Source: Halococcaceae archaeon (GTDB lineage: Archaea > Halobacteriota > Halobacteria > Halobacteriales > Halalkalicoccaceae). Taken from it: a DNA stretch of 8,802 nucleotides. The position numbers and the translations under genes were made by a program. The stretch is from assembly GCA_007129135.1 (NCBI GenBank), contig SKWB01000389.1:1-8802 (forward strand), read 5' to 3'. The notes under the pieces are model-generated. The model had not been told where the DNA came from, did no database searches, and worked only from the letters and a program-made list of their open reading frames with translations. Positions 1 to 5,923 of the stretch are shown here, piece after piece; positions within the stretch are counted from its first letter, which is position 1, and every line of letters begins with the position of its first letter.

Positions 1-197
1 CGCGCGCGATGCTCGCCGAGAGCTTCGACCTCGTACTCGACGACTCGATCGGGATCGACGTCTGGGACAGCACCTCCGAGGTGCGGTACATGGTCGTGCC
101 CCAGCGCCCACCCGGGACCGACGATCTGGACGAAGCGGAGCTCGCCGAGCGGGTCACGCGCGACGCGATGATCGGCGTGGAGCGTCTCGCGCCATGA
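1..197 (+). CDS. Nitrile hydratase alpha subunit, C-terminal part (5' end outside window)
   Basis: Nitrile hydratase converts nitriles to amides with a low-spin Co(III) or Fe(III) held by the alpha subunit. Only the last 64 or so residues are visible; the reading frame is open to the window edge, so the ATG at 9 is internal. The stretch VWDSTSEVRYMVVPQRPPGT followed by an acidic helix and VTRDAMIGV matches the conserved C-terminus of the alpha subunit. The metal-binding Cys cluster lies upstream, outside the window, so metal type cannot be read directly. The stop overlaps the ATG of the accessory gene (ATGA), indicating translational coupling. Since the accessory gene follows alpha directly, the beta gene is probably upstream, an order known from cobalt-type operons (inference). 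The family call is confident; thiocyanate hydrolase gamma is the nearest alternative. Confidence 0.88.
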   Translation, partial: RAMLAESFDLVLDDSIGIDVWDSTSEVRYMVVPQRPPGTDDLDEAELAERVTRDAMIGVERLAP

Positions 198-562
198 GAC
201 TGGAGGACGCCCGCGGCGCGGACGGGCTGCCGACCGAGGGCGATGACCCCGTCTTCGACGCGCCGTGGCAGGCCCGCGCGTTCGCGCTCGCGGTGGCGAC
301 GACCGACACGAGCCCGCTCGACTGGCACGCCTTCCAGGCGGAGCTCGTCGCGGCGATCGAGGACGGGGTCGGCGAGGACCGCGACGACACGGAGGAGGCG
401 TACTACCGGCAGTGGCTCACCGCGATCGAGACGCTGCTGGTCGAGCGAGGGACGGTCGACGCAGGGGAACTCGCCAACCGGGTCCACGAGTTCGAGGCGG
501 GCGAGCGCGACGCCTCGGAGTTCGTCGAGGGCGACTCGCACGGACACTCGCACGATCACTGA
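194..562 (+). CDS. Nitrile hydratase accessory protein (activator-like), His-rich C-terminus
   Basis: A 122-residue acidic protein of the nitrile hydratase accessory family, which resembles the N-terminal half of the beta subunit and helps load metal into the alpha subunit. The family signature is FDAPWQARAFALAV at residues 21-34, then the W44 region, and EAYYRQWLTAIETLL at 68-82. The last eight residues are SHGHSHDH (115-122), a likely metal-binding tail; it is not part of the shared fold and its role in metal delivery is inferred. The protein has no Cys, unlike bacterial activators that carry a CxCC-type motif. The start is fixed by the 4-nt ATGA overlap with the alpha-subunit gene, so the two are almost surely co-transcribed. 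A beta-subunit fragment is the main alternative, but the length and position fit the accessory protein better. Confidence 0.82.
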   Translation: MRLEDARGADGLPTEGDDPVFDAPWQARAFALAVATTDTSPLDWHAFQAELVAAIEDGVGEDRDDTEEAYYRQWLTAIETLLVERGTVDAGELANRVHEFEAGERDASEFVEGDSHGHSHDH

Positions 563-586
563 TACGGACCGTGTGTTGGTACCGAT

Positions 587-611
587 CTCCGGCGGATCAC
601 GTACCCCGGAG
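587..611. terminator. Small inverted repeat between convergent genes
   Basis: CTCCGG at 587-592 pairs with CCGGAG at 606-611 across a 13-nt loop. It sits 25 nt after the accessory gene stop, in the 104-bp gap facing the convergent DUF4870 gene. No T-run follows, so a role in termination is only a guess. Confidence 0.25.
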
Positions 612-666
612 GGCACTCAGACTCACCGGCATCGCTCCGAATCCCGGTCCCGAGTCGAACCAACCC

Positions 667-1107
667 TCAGACGTAGTTCCACGCCATATCGCCCGTGACC
701 GGGAGGCCGTCGGTGTCACCCTTGTACGCCTTGACCGTCAGGATCAGCCAGAGCACGAAGACGGCCGGTGCCAACAGCAACGAGAACAGCCCGACGAAGA
801 TCGCGAACAACGCGCCGACGAACGGGATGGCCTCGAGGAAGATCCCGAAGACCGACAGTCCGATCGACAGCGCGAACAGTCCGCCGAAGACGATGATGCT
901 CTGGACCGCGTGGAACCGGACGAACTCGTTGTCCTCCTCGATGAAGTAGAAGACGATGGCGAGCAGTGGCGCGAACAGGTACGCCAACGCCCCCACGATG
1001 TTCTCGTCCAGTCCACCGACCGACGTCCCCCGCTCGCTCGTCGCCGGTTCCGAACCCGTTCGGTCGCCGCCCGGTTCCGTTTCGATCGTCGTGTCATCGG
1101 TCGCCAT
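667..1107 (-). CDS. DUF4870-type small membrane protein
   Basis: A 146-residue protein with a polar acidic N-terminus (1-32) and then three hydrophobic stretches at about 38-56, 69-90 and 95-125. The loop after the first membrane segment reads EEDNEFVRFHAVQS (57-70), the hallmark of the DUF4870/Tic20-like family; the C-terminus carries the short conserved VKAYKG. Function in this family is unknown; the protein should lie in the cytoplasmic membrane with a soluble N-terminal tail. The ATG at 1107 is preceded by a purine-rich GGGGGAG about 3-10 nt upstream that may act as ribosome binding site, and TTGTTATG-like sequence further upstream (about 1143-1151) could be the TATA box. It is 142 nt from the dehydrogenase gene, with two hairpins between, so it may be a separate transcript. 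Confidence 0.82.
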   Translation of the reverse strand: MATDDTTIETEPGGDRTGSEPATSERGTSVGGLDENIVGALAYLFAPLLAIVFYFIEEDNEFVRFHAVQSIIVFGGLFALSIGLSVFGIFLEAIPFVGALFAIFVGLFSLLLAPAVFVLWLILTVKAYKGDTDGLPVTGDMAWNYV

Positions 1108-1184
1108 TTCTCTCCCCCGTCACCGTCGAATACCGGACCACACATAACAAGTTTTCCCTGGGGTTTCCCGAGGCGTCGGCGCCG

Positions 1185-1217
1185 CCCCTCAGAGGGGTGA
1201 CCTCGGCGACCGAGGTC
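1185..1217. terminator. Two adjacent perfect hairpins downstream of the dehydrogenase gene
   Basis: CCCCT(CAG)AGGGG occupies 1185-1197, and immediately next to it GACCTCGG(CGA)CCGAGGTC occupies 1199-1217. Both stems are perfect (5 and 8 bp). They lie 33 nt past the stop of the minus-strand dehydrogenase and upstream of the DUF4870 gene. The position fits a terminator or an mRNA end-stabilising element, but archaeal termination mainly relies on T-runs and no clear one follows. Confidence 0.35.
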
Positions 1218-1249
1218 GGGGTGTCCGTCCGTTCGAGAGCACCGGGGTC

Positions 1250-2221
1250 CTACGCCCGATCCGTCGTCACCTCGGAGTCGGGTTCCTCGCCGGCGAGCAC
1301 GCGCGCGACGTCCGCCGCGACCTCCCGGCTCAACTCCTCGCGCGCCGGATCGGAGTACCAGCCCGCGTGCGGGCTGAGAATGACGTCCTCGAGGTCGAAC
1401 AACGGCGACTCCTCGGGCGGCTCCTCTACGAGCACGTCGAGACCGGCGGCACTGATCTCTCCGCTCTCGAGGGCGTCGGCCAGCGCCCTCTCGTCGACCA
1501 GCCCTCCGCGGGCCGTGTTGACGAGGATCGCGGTCTCTTTCATCGTGGCGAACGCGTCGGCGTCGAACAATCCCTCGGTCTCGTCGGTGAGCGGTGCGTG
1601 GATCGAGACGACGTCCGACCGCGAGAGCAGCTCCTCGAACCCCACGGGCGTGACGCCGGCGCTCTTCAACACGTTCTCCGGGAGGTAGGGGTCGTGGCCG
1701 ACGGCATTCCAGCCGAAGCCGACGGTCATCGTCGCGAACCGCCGGGGGATCCGTCCGAAGCCGACGAGGCCGACCGTGAGCTCCTGGAGCCGACCGATCG
1801 GCCGCCCGACCCGCCAGTCCCACTTCCCCGCTCTCACCGACTCGTCGTACCGGGGAAGGCGCCGGAGGCAGGCGAGCGCGAGCGCGAGCGTGTGTGTCGC
1901 CACCTCGTCCAGACAGTAGGCGGGGACGTTCACCACGGTGACCCCGCGCTCGGCCGCGGCCTCGACGTCGATGTTGTCGACGCCGATCCCCGCCCGCCCC
2001 ACGACGCGAAGCCCCTCCAGCTCCCCGATGACCCGCTCGGTGACGGGCGTCCCCGCGTCGACGATCAACCCGTCGGCGTCGGCCGCGTTCTCGATCACCG
2101 CTTCCTCCGTGTCGAGAGCCACGGGGATCAGCTCCGCGTCGACCGCCGAGAGCGCCCGTTCCTGCTCCTCGACGTCGACCGTCGCCGCCTTTCCGTCGCT
2201 CTGGTAGACGCGATACTCCAT
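1250..2221 (-). CDS. D-2-hydroxyacid dehydrogenase, CtBP-like (NAD-dependent)
   Basis: A 323-residue member of the D-isomer 2-hydroxyacid dehydrogenase family, which interconverts 2-hydroxy and 2-keto acids with NAD(H). The N-terminal catalytic half includes GRAGIGVDNID (75-85). The Rossmann domain carries VGLVGFGRIPR (150-160) with the NAD-ribose Asp at 177 (HDPY). The catalytic triad is visible: Arg238 in NTARGG, Glu267 in VEEPP, His285 in SPHAGWYS. The HAGWYS ending resembles C-terminal-binding-protein-type members more than classical SerA, and there is no ACT domain, so a dedicated phosphoglycerate dehydrogenase is less likely. Oddly, the third Gly of GxGxxG is Pro159. The length is normal. 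The gene lies 33 nt downstream of the alpha/beta hydrolase gene on the same strand and may be co-transcribed. The substrate cannot be told from sequence. Confidence 0.88.
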   Translation of the reverse strand: MEYRVYQSDGKAATVDVEEQERALSAVDAELIPVALDTEEAVIENAADADGLIVDAGTPVTERVIGELEGLRVVGRAGIGVDNIDVEAAAERGVTVVNVPAYCLDEVATHTLALALACLRRLPRYDESVRAGKWDWRVGRPIGRLQELTVGLVGFGRIPRRFATMTVGFGWNAVGHDPYLPENVLKSAGVTPVGFEELLSRSDVVSIHAPLTDETEGLFDADAFATMKETAILVNTARGGLVDERALADALESGEISAAGLDVLVEEPPEESPLFDLEDVILSPHAGWYSDPAREELSREVAADVARVLAGEEPDSEVTTDRA

Positions 2222-2254
2222 GCCCCGCCCGACGGGGCCGACCGCCCTAACCGT

Positions 2255-3049
2255 TCACCCGGCGAGAAACCGCCGCACGCTCGTGTCGAAGCCTCGCTTT
2301 CGCTCCTCGAACGCGCCGTGACCGGTCCCGCGAAGCAGCCTGAGCGTCGCGTCCGGGATCCGCTCCGCCGTCTCCGTCAGCAGGCCGACCGGGAAGAGCG
2401 GGTCGCTGTCGCCGCCGATCACGAGCGTCGGCACGTCTATCCCGGAGAGCACCTCGCGCCCGTCGTGCTCGAGACACGCGGTCGCGGAGACGAGGAAGTC
2501 GTCGGGAGAAGTGGGTCTCGAGAGAGCGTCGAGTGGAAGGCGCGCGAGCGCGCCGTAGGCGACCTGCCTGCGACGGGCGGCGTACGTCACCCGGATCGTA
2601 TCCCGATACAGCTCCCCCCAGCGCTCCTCGCGGCCCTGCTCCCGCCAGCGCTCGACCGTTCGCCTCCCCTCCTCGCCCAGCCGATACGCGGCGACGCCGA
2701 TCACGAGCCGTTCGACGTTCTCCGAACGCTCGGCACCGAGGTGTTGGGCGATCAGGCCGCCCATCGAGACGCCGAGGACGTCCGCGGGGCCGAGCTCCTC
2801 GAGAACCTCCGCGTAGCCCGCCGCCATCTCCCGGGTCGACGTCCCCGGAGCGATCCCCCTGGGTCGGCTCACCACGTGGACGGTGTGGGTGTCGGTGAAC
2901 GGCCGGTAGTACCGGCGAAGGACGAGTCGGGTGAGCCACGACGGCTCCGCGAGCCCGAGCGCGTCACCCAGTCCCGGCAGGACGATCAGGGTTCGCGAGC
3001 CGTCGCCGACGGTGATCGTCGGATGGCCGGCGACCTGCTCCCGGTTCAT
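2255..3049 (-). CDS. Alpha/beta hydrolase
   Basis: A 264-residue soluble alpha/beta-hydrolase fold protein. An early strand and oxyanion region reads LIVLPGLGD (21-29). The nucleophile elbow is GVSMGG with Ser95. The acid is Asp216 in GGDSDPLFP and the catalytic His244 lies in GTGHGAF, so the triad is complete and correctly spaced. A helical cap of roughly residues 120-200, rich in Arg and Glu, probably determines substrate. Esterase, lipase-like or C-C hydrolase activity are all possible and I cannot choose among them. The ATG at 3049 lies 40 nt after the stop of PP-loop copy A, and the next gene starts 33 nt downstream, so the three may form an operon. Confidence 0.85.
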   Translation of the reverse strand: MNREQVAGHPTITVGDGSRTLIVLPGLGDALGLAEPSWLTRLVLRRYYRPFTDTHTVHVVSRPRGIAPGTSTREMAAGYAEVLEELGPADVLGVSMGGLIAQHLGAERSENVERLVIGVAAYRLGEEGRRTVERWREQGREERWGELYRDTIRVTYAARRRQVAYGALARLPLDALSRPTSPDDFLVSATACLEHDGREVLSGIDVPTLVIGGDSDPLFPVGLLTETAERIPDATLRLLRGTGHGAFEERKRGFDTSVRRFLAG

Positions 3050-3089
3050 GGCTCGACGATGGCCTCGGCGGTCGTGAGTTCCCCGCTGG

Positions 3090-4043
3090 TCACATGTACC
3101 CCAGGTCGCGAAGCCGGCCCATCAGGTCTTCCTTGTCCTGGGCGCGGCCCTCGCGCTCGGTCGTCCCCTCCAGGTCCTGCAACCACGCCGGCCGCTCCGC
3201 GCTCTTTCCCGACCCGCCCTGCGTGCCGAGCGAGCGAAAGCCCTCGAAGTACTTCGGCGAGACCGGGAGGTCCTCCGGTACCAGGTCGTTCGGCAGGTCC
3301 TCGGAGCTCTCGGGGACGTATCCCACGGGAAAGCCCTCGACCAGGTCGGGGACGACGAAGCGCCAGAATGCGTCCCAGACCGCCCGCTCGTCGAACCCCA
3401 GGATCGGGTGGACCCGGTCGTGCGGGGGGTACTTCCCGGAGTCGTGTCGCGGGCTGAAGAAGGTCTCGTCCGCGCGGGCATCCTGTTCGTCCCAGCGCAC
3501 GCCCGAGAAGACACCGTCGAAGCCCTCTCTCTCCAGAATCTCGTTGAGCGCGACCGTCTTCAGCAGGTGGTTGCCCTCGTAGCTGTCGGCGGTGAATTTC
3601 AGCGTATCACCGTCGTACTTCAGCTTCTCCCGCAGCTCCCGCCGGTTCGTCTCGTTCAGGTCGGAAACGGGGACCTCGTCGCCGGGCTCGAGGCCGAGCG
3701 AGCCGAAGTCCTCGTTCCTCGCGTAGCGCAGGTCCAGATCGAGCCGGTCGGCCCACCGTTCGGCGAACGCGAGCGTCTCGGGGAAGTGCTCGTAGTGGTC
3801 GATGAACACCACGGGCGGGACCTCGTGGTCGAACTCCGCACAGACCTCGAACAGGAAGTAGAGCACGAGCGTCGAGTCCTTCCCACCGGTCCACATCACC
3901 GCGGGCTTTTCGTACTGCTCCAGGGCAGTGCGCGTCACCTCGACGGCCTTTCCGAGTTTCTCCTCCAGCGTCGGGTAGTCCTCGGGACCCTCGTCTGCGC
4001 CGTCGGTGTAGTCCACGTCGACGTACTCCGGAAATCGCGTCAT
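3090..4043 (-). CDS. PP-loop ATP pyrophosphatase, PAPS reductase/CysD-like family (copy A, complete)
   Basis: A 317-residue acidic protein of the adenine nucleotide alpha-hydrolase superfamily. The PP-loop WTGGKDST is at residues 51-58. FIDHYEHFPE (80-89) corresponds to the family strand and helix after the loop. GVRWDEQDARADETFF starting at 181 resembles the CysD segment with RRDE and RAKER. HPILGFDERAVWDAFW (212-227) matches the segment of CysD and CysH that precedes the substrate loop. There is a single Cys (68) and no C-terminal ECGLH, so a thioredoxin-dependent PAPS reductase mechanism is unlikely; ATP-sulfurylase-like or another adenylating role is more plausible. No CysN partner or other sulfur gene is visible. 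The C-terminus ends in a charged segment shared almost exactly with copy B. The ATG at 4043 gives a start 46 residues before the PP-loop. On the minus strand a TATA-like TAGATA at about 4070-4075 is well placed. Family certain, reaction unknown. Confidence 0.85.
   Translation of the reverse strand: MTRFPEYVDVDYTDGADEGPEDYPTLEEKLGKAVEVTRTALEQYEKPAVMWTGGKDSTLVLYFLFEVCAEFDHEVPPVVFIDHYEHFPETLAFAERWADRLDLDLRYARNEDFGSLGLEPGDEVPVSDLNETNRRELREKLKYDGDTLKFTADSYEGNHLLKTVALNEILEREGFDGVFSGVRWDEQDARADETFFSPRHDSGKYPPHDRVHPILGFDERAVWDAFWRFVVPDLVEGFPVGYVPESSEDLPNDLVPEDLPVSPKYFEGFRSLGTQGGSGKSAERPAWLQDLEGTTEREGRAQDKEDLMGRLRDLGYM
3103..3159 (-). repeat. Direct repeat, left copy (3' end of PP-loop copy A)
   Basis: These 57 bp match 8066-8122 at 56 positions by eye, in the same orientation. 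They encode the shared C-terminal tail of copies A and B. The degree of identity here exceeds that of most of the two genes, which are about two-thirds identical in protein, so local gene conversion or strong constraint is possible. Recombination across the pair would delete about 5 kb. Confidence 0.8.
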
Positions 4044-4352
4044 TCGTCGGGGAGAGACGTTTTTCTCGGCTATCTACCTTCTCATACGACGTGGGAGAAG
4101 CGGCAGGGTAGGCACGACGGCTGTTTCGCGGGGGACGAATCGCGCGGTACGTCGCCGTCGATCCCGTGGGGATTCCTCGACACACCGGGCGTACGAGTTT
4201 CCATCCGTTCCGACACAACAGACCGTGGATGTGTCGAAATCGCCGTGACCGATACAGAGGGTGAGTTCAGCGAACGGATAACGAGAACCGGTAGTGGGGT
4301 CGTCCACGATTTCCTAGATCAGAACTACAACACGACTGACCAGAGTCGGTGA
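4044..4352. other. Stretch without a supported gene; left border of AT-richer segment
   Basis: It holds the probable promoter of copy A (TATA-like TAGATA about 4070-4075 on the minus strand). A plus-strand frame stays open to a TGA at 4350-4352 and its last 50 or so residues (from about 4188) read like a haloarchaeal protein, but there is no convincing start codon; the only late in-frame one is GTG at 4245. Third-position GC is near half, below neighbouring real genes. This could be a decayed gene end. Its stop abuts the stop of the next minus-strand gene within TGATCA. Confidence 0.4.
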
Positions 4353-4679
4353 TCAAAGTACCCGCAATCGGTAGCCTTCGAGCGCAGTCTCATCGGTAAT
4401 TCGCCCGGCTCCGGACGCGGCGTCAACCAGCTCGGCGACGAAATCCTTGGGCACCTCCACGCTGATAAAATCAGATCCGTCTCGGCCGGTGGTTAGTCGT
4501 GCCATTGTACGGGCAGTGCCGTCGTCGTTGTAGATGCTCCCAACACGGTCGTCGCCACGAATGAACCGAAGAGTCACGTCTCTCGGTTCTATTGTGTCAA
4601 ACGACACCTCAAACACTCGGTCGCTACCATCGATTCGAGCGATCATGTGTCCGTCGTGTTCGGTAATCGTAGTTTCCAT
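4353..4679 (-). CDS. Small acidic haloarchaeal protein of unknown function
   Basis: A 108-residue protein I do not recognise. It has no membrane segment, no Cys and alternates charged and hydrophobic residues in a way that suggests beta strands (about 13-42), followed by IYNDDGTARTMARL (49-62), FISVEVPKDFVAELV (71-85) and a C-terminal YRLRVL. I chose the ATG at 4679 over an upstream ATG at 4718 because a TATA-like TTCTATAC lies 27 nt upstream of 4679, as in leaderless haloarchaeal genes, and because the extra 13 residues would be Arg-rich, unlike the rest. It is divergent from the TOBE-like gene. Its codon use is less GC-biased than in the left part of the window. Existence is likely; no function is proposed. 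Confidence 0.65.
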   Translation of the reverse strand: METTITEHDGHMIARIDGSDRVFEVSFDTIEPRDVTLRFIRGDDRVGSIYNDDGTARTMARLTTGRDGSDFISVEVPKDFVAELVDAASGAGRITDETALEGYRLRVL

Positions 4680-4701
4680 TCCCCATCTACGACTTCGACG
4701 C

Positions 4702-4709
4702 GTATAGAA
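4702..4709 (-). promoter_or_regulatory. TATA-like box for the 108-residue protein
   Basis: On the minus strand this reads within ATTCTATACG, centred 27 nt before the ATG at 4679. That spacing is typical for leaderless haloarchaeal transcripts and decides the start of the downstream gene. The same ten bases occur at 7721-7730 on the plus strand. Confidence 0.55.
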
Positions 4710-4766
4710 TCGAGACACGGAGCCATCCGAACCGTTCTAAGTTATCACGTTTTCAGCAGCCATCGC

Positions 4767-4790
4767 TGGCAGCGAGCAACTGCTCTGCCA
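4767..4790. other. Hairpin in the divergent intergenic region
   Basis: TGGCAG (4767-4772) pairs with CTGCCA (4785-4790); after a 2-nt CG bulge, AGC pairs with GCT across the loop AACT. It lies between the divergent 108-residue gene and the TOBE-like gene. It may be an operator or a 5' structure; the role is unknown. Confidence 0.3.
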
Positions 4791-4840
4791 TCACGGGGGT
4801 GTTCTCGCACAGTCGAGGGGTGGGGGACTCGTACCGTGTA

Positions 4841-4849
4841 TGTATAGAA
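4841..4849 (+). promoter_or_regulatory. TATA-like box upstream of the TOBE-like gene
   Basis: TGTATAGAA is centred about 36 nt before the GTG at 4881, which would give a short leader of roughly 9 nt. A weak GAGG at 4874-4877 could serve as ribosome binding site. Confidence 0.4.
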
Positions 4850-4880
4850 GTGATGGGGTGTCGACTCGGACGCGAGGACC

Positions 4881-5114
4881 GTGAGACGTGCCCGGAATCG
4901 GCTTCGAGGGACCGCGACGGTGACCGAGCTCGGTGAGACGCTCTCGACGGTGTGGGCCGATGTGGACGGAACCGTCCTTCCGGTGTCGATCACGGCCCTT
5001 CCGGTGTCGATCACGGCCGAGAGGGCGGCGCGGCTGGATCTGGCAGGCGGCGACGACGTGACCGTCCGGGGCAGGGTGACGGCGACTCGACCCCTGGTGC
5101 ACGCTACGGACTAG
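4881..5114 (+). CDS. Molbindin/TOBE-like small protein with internal duplication
   Basis: A 77-residue protein resembling the Mop/TOBE fold, which binds molybdate or tungstate and occurs alone as molbindin, or at the C-terminus of ModE-type regulators and ABC ATPases. The pattern ARNRLRGT (4-11), a beta-rich middle with WADVDGTVLPVSIT, then ERAARLDLAGGDDV (47-60) and a final TVRGRVTATRPL matches the family order NxxxG, V-rich strands, LxLxxGD and xVKAT. LPVSITA occurs twice in tandem (33-39, 40-46), so one beta strand is duplicated relative to the expected fold. The start is GTG at 4881; the frame closes at TGA 4851, leaving no room for a DNA-binding domain, so it is either a standalone molbindin or the relic of a longer protein. 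Oxyanion binding is inferred. Confidence 0.6.
   Translation: MRRARNRLRGTATVTELGETLSTVWADVDGTVLPVSITALPVSITAERAARLDLAGGDDVTVRGRVTATRPLVHATD
4976..5017 (+). repeat. Perfect 21-bp tandem duplication
   Basis: Positions 4976-4996 and 4997-5017 are identical over 21 bp with no gap. The unit is a whole number of codons and encodes LPVSITA, so the reading frame of the TOBE-like gene is kept. Perfect identity suggests a recent slippage or duplication event. Confidence 0.95.
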
Positions 5115-5167
5115 ATTGGTATATGAGTCGACGGGTAGACGCTGAGGAGAGCGCCGGCCACCGCCGC

Positions 5168-5329
5168 CTACCCTTCGGCCGCCGACCGATCATCGTCCCG
5201 TAATGGAGAGCTGTGACCATCGTTGCGGGCCTGAGTCCAAGCCGGATAAAGTTCCAGTACGGCGATGAGTGAGAGCACGATACCTGCGGCGACCATCATC
5301 GTGTCCGGGTCGATATCGAAGGTGTCCAT
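5168..5329 (-). CDS. Small single-span membrane protein, hypothetical
   Basis: A 53-residue protein with an acidic N-terminus (MDTFDIDPDT), one hydrophobic segment at about 11-31 ending in LELYPAW, and a polar tail with DDDRS near the end. I do not recognise the family. The ATG at 5329 is preferred over a longer frame reaching 5491, because the extra residues look non-coding and because GTTACA, a weak TATA-like sequence on the minus strand, lies about 27 nt upstream. Acidic ends plus a clean membrane span are typical for small haloarchaeal membrane proteins. It is convergent with the TOBE-like gene. Confidence 0.5.
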   Translation of the reverse strand: MDTFDIDPDTMMVAAGIVLSLIAVLELYPAWTQARNDGHSSPLRDDDRSAAEG

Positions 5330-5453
5330 GCAGGTGTATCGGGCCGTGATCGTGTAACTGTTTGGTAAATGTTGGCCCGCAGACTGGATGGCGCCGAATC
5401 GACCGGCATCCGAACGGAGAGAGTCGTGACGGTGGGCGCACGCGAGCGTCCTG

Positions 5454-5522
5454 ATGTTCGCCATTCTCACGATCGTCATCTCAGTGTTCATCTTCCTTAC
5501 AATCCGCAGAAGCGAGGGGTAG
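5454..5522 (+). CDS. Possible 22-residue membrane microprotein
   Basis: An ATG at 5454 opens a 23-codon frame (including TAG) in which residues 2-17 are almost entirely hydrophobic (Ile, Val, Phe, Leu), followed by RRSEG. ATC and GTC codons dominate, as in haloarchaeal genes. The frame is open upstream to 5430 without a better start. There is no clear ribosome binding site, so it may be a remnant of a larger membrane gene or chance. Confidence 0.25.
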   Translation: MFAILTIVISVFIFLTIRRSEG

Positions 5523-5627
5523 AGGGTCGCGTGAGCCGAACTCGCAGTGGCGGCGAAGCGTGGAACCCCGGGGCGATTCAGGCGGTAATAAGCGAAGCTA
5601 TTAGTGTATGTAGGACTATATTATAGT

Positions 5628-5867
5628 ATGAGCGAAACAACCGAAGAAGGCGTGAGCGAAACCGTCGAAGGAGCCGGTGCCAACGGTCTCAGCCCCGCCG
5701 TGTTGGCATCAGTCGGCTCGGTCGCCCTCGCGTTGTACTTCTACTACGTGCGCGGCGACAAGCAGCGCGGTCAGTTCGTTGGCCTCTGGCCCGTCACGAT
5801 ACTCGGCCTCGCGTCGTACTTCAAGCTCGAGGAGATTAGGCAGGCGCTGTCGGCGAGCGACGAGTAG
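5628..5867 (+). CDS. Small two-span membrane protein, conserved haloarchaeal type
   Basis: A 79-residue protein with an acidic N-terminus (1-16), a first membrane segment at about 21-41 (LSPAVLASVGSVALALYFYY), a short positively charged loop RGDKQRG (42-48), a second segment at about 50-66 (FVGLWPVTILGLASYF) and an acidic C-terminus. It resembles small conserved hypothetical membrane proteins common in haloarchaea; no function is known. I chose ATG 5628 rather than an upstream GTG because a TATA-like CTATTAG lies about 27 nt before it, which fits a leaderless mRNA. AT-rich TATATTATAG sits directly before the ATG. Confidence 0.72.
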   Translation: MSETTEEGVSETVEGAGANGLSPAVLASVGSVALALYFYYVRGDKQRGQFVGLWPVTILGLASYFKLEEIRQALSASDE

Positions 5868-5923
5868 AGTGGACGAAGCGGTCACGTCGGTTACGCTCTT
5901 ACTACCATTCACCTCACACGGGC

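Noticed and set aside
744..1823. Long minus-strand Arg-rich frame overlapping the DUF4870 and dehydrogenase genes
   Set aside because: It is a different frame over two clear genes and shows low-complexity Arg/Ser composition, not a haloarchaeal protein.
1367..3457. Very long plus-strand open frame (696 codons) opposite the dehydrogenase and hydrolase
   Set aside because: It is antisense to three well-supported genes, its composition is rich in Arg, Pro and Asp without domains, and open antisense frames are common in high-GC haloarchaeal DNA.
4680..4718. Upstream start for the 108-residue protein
   Set aside because: The extension is Arg-rich and would overlap the TATA-like box that fits a start at 4679.
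5123..5203. 26-codon frame just after the TOBE-like gene
   Set aside because: It is Arg-rich with no features, and overlaps the 3' end of the convergent small membrane gene.
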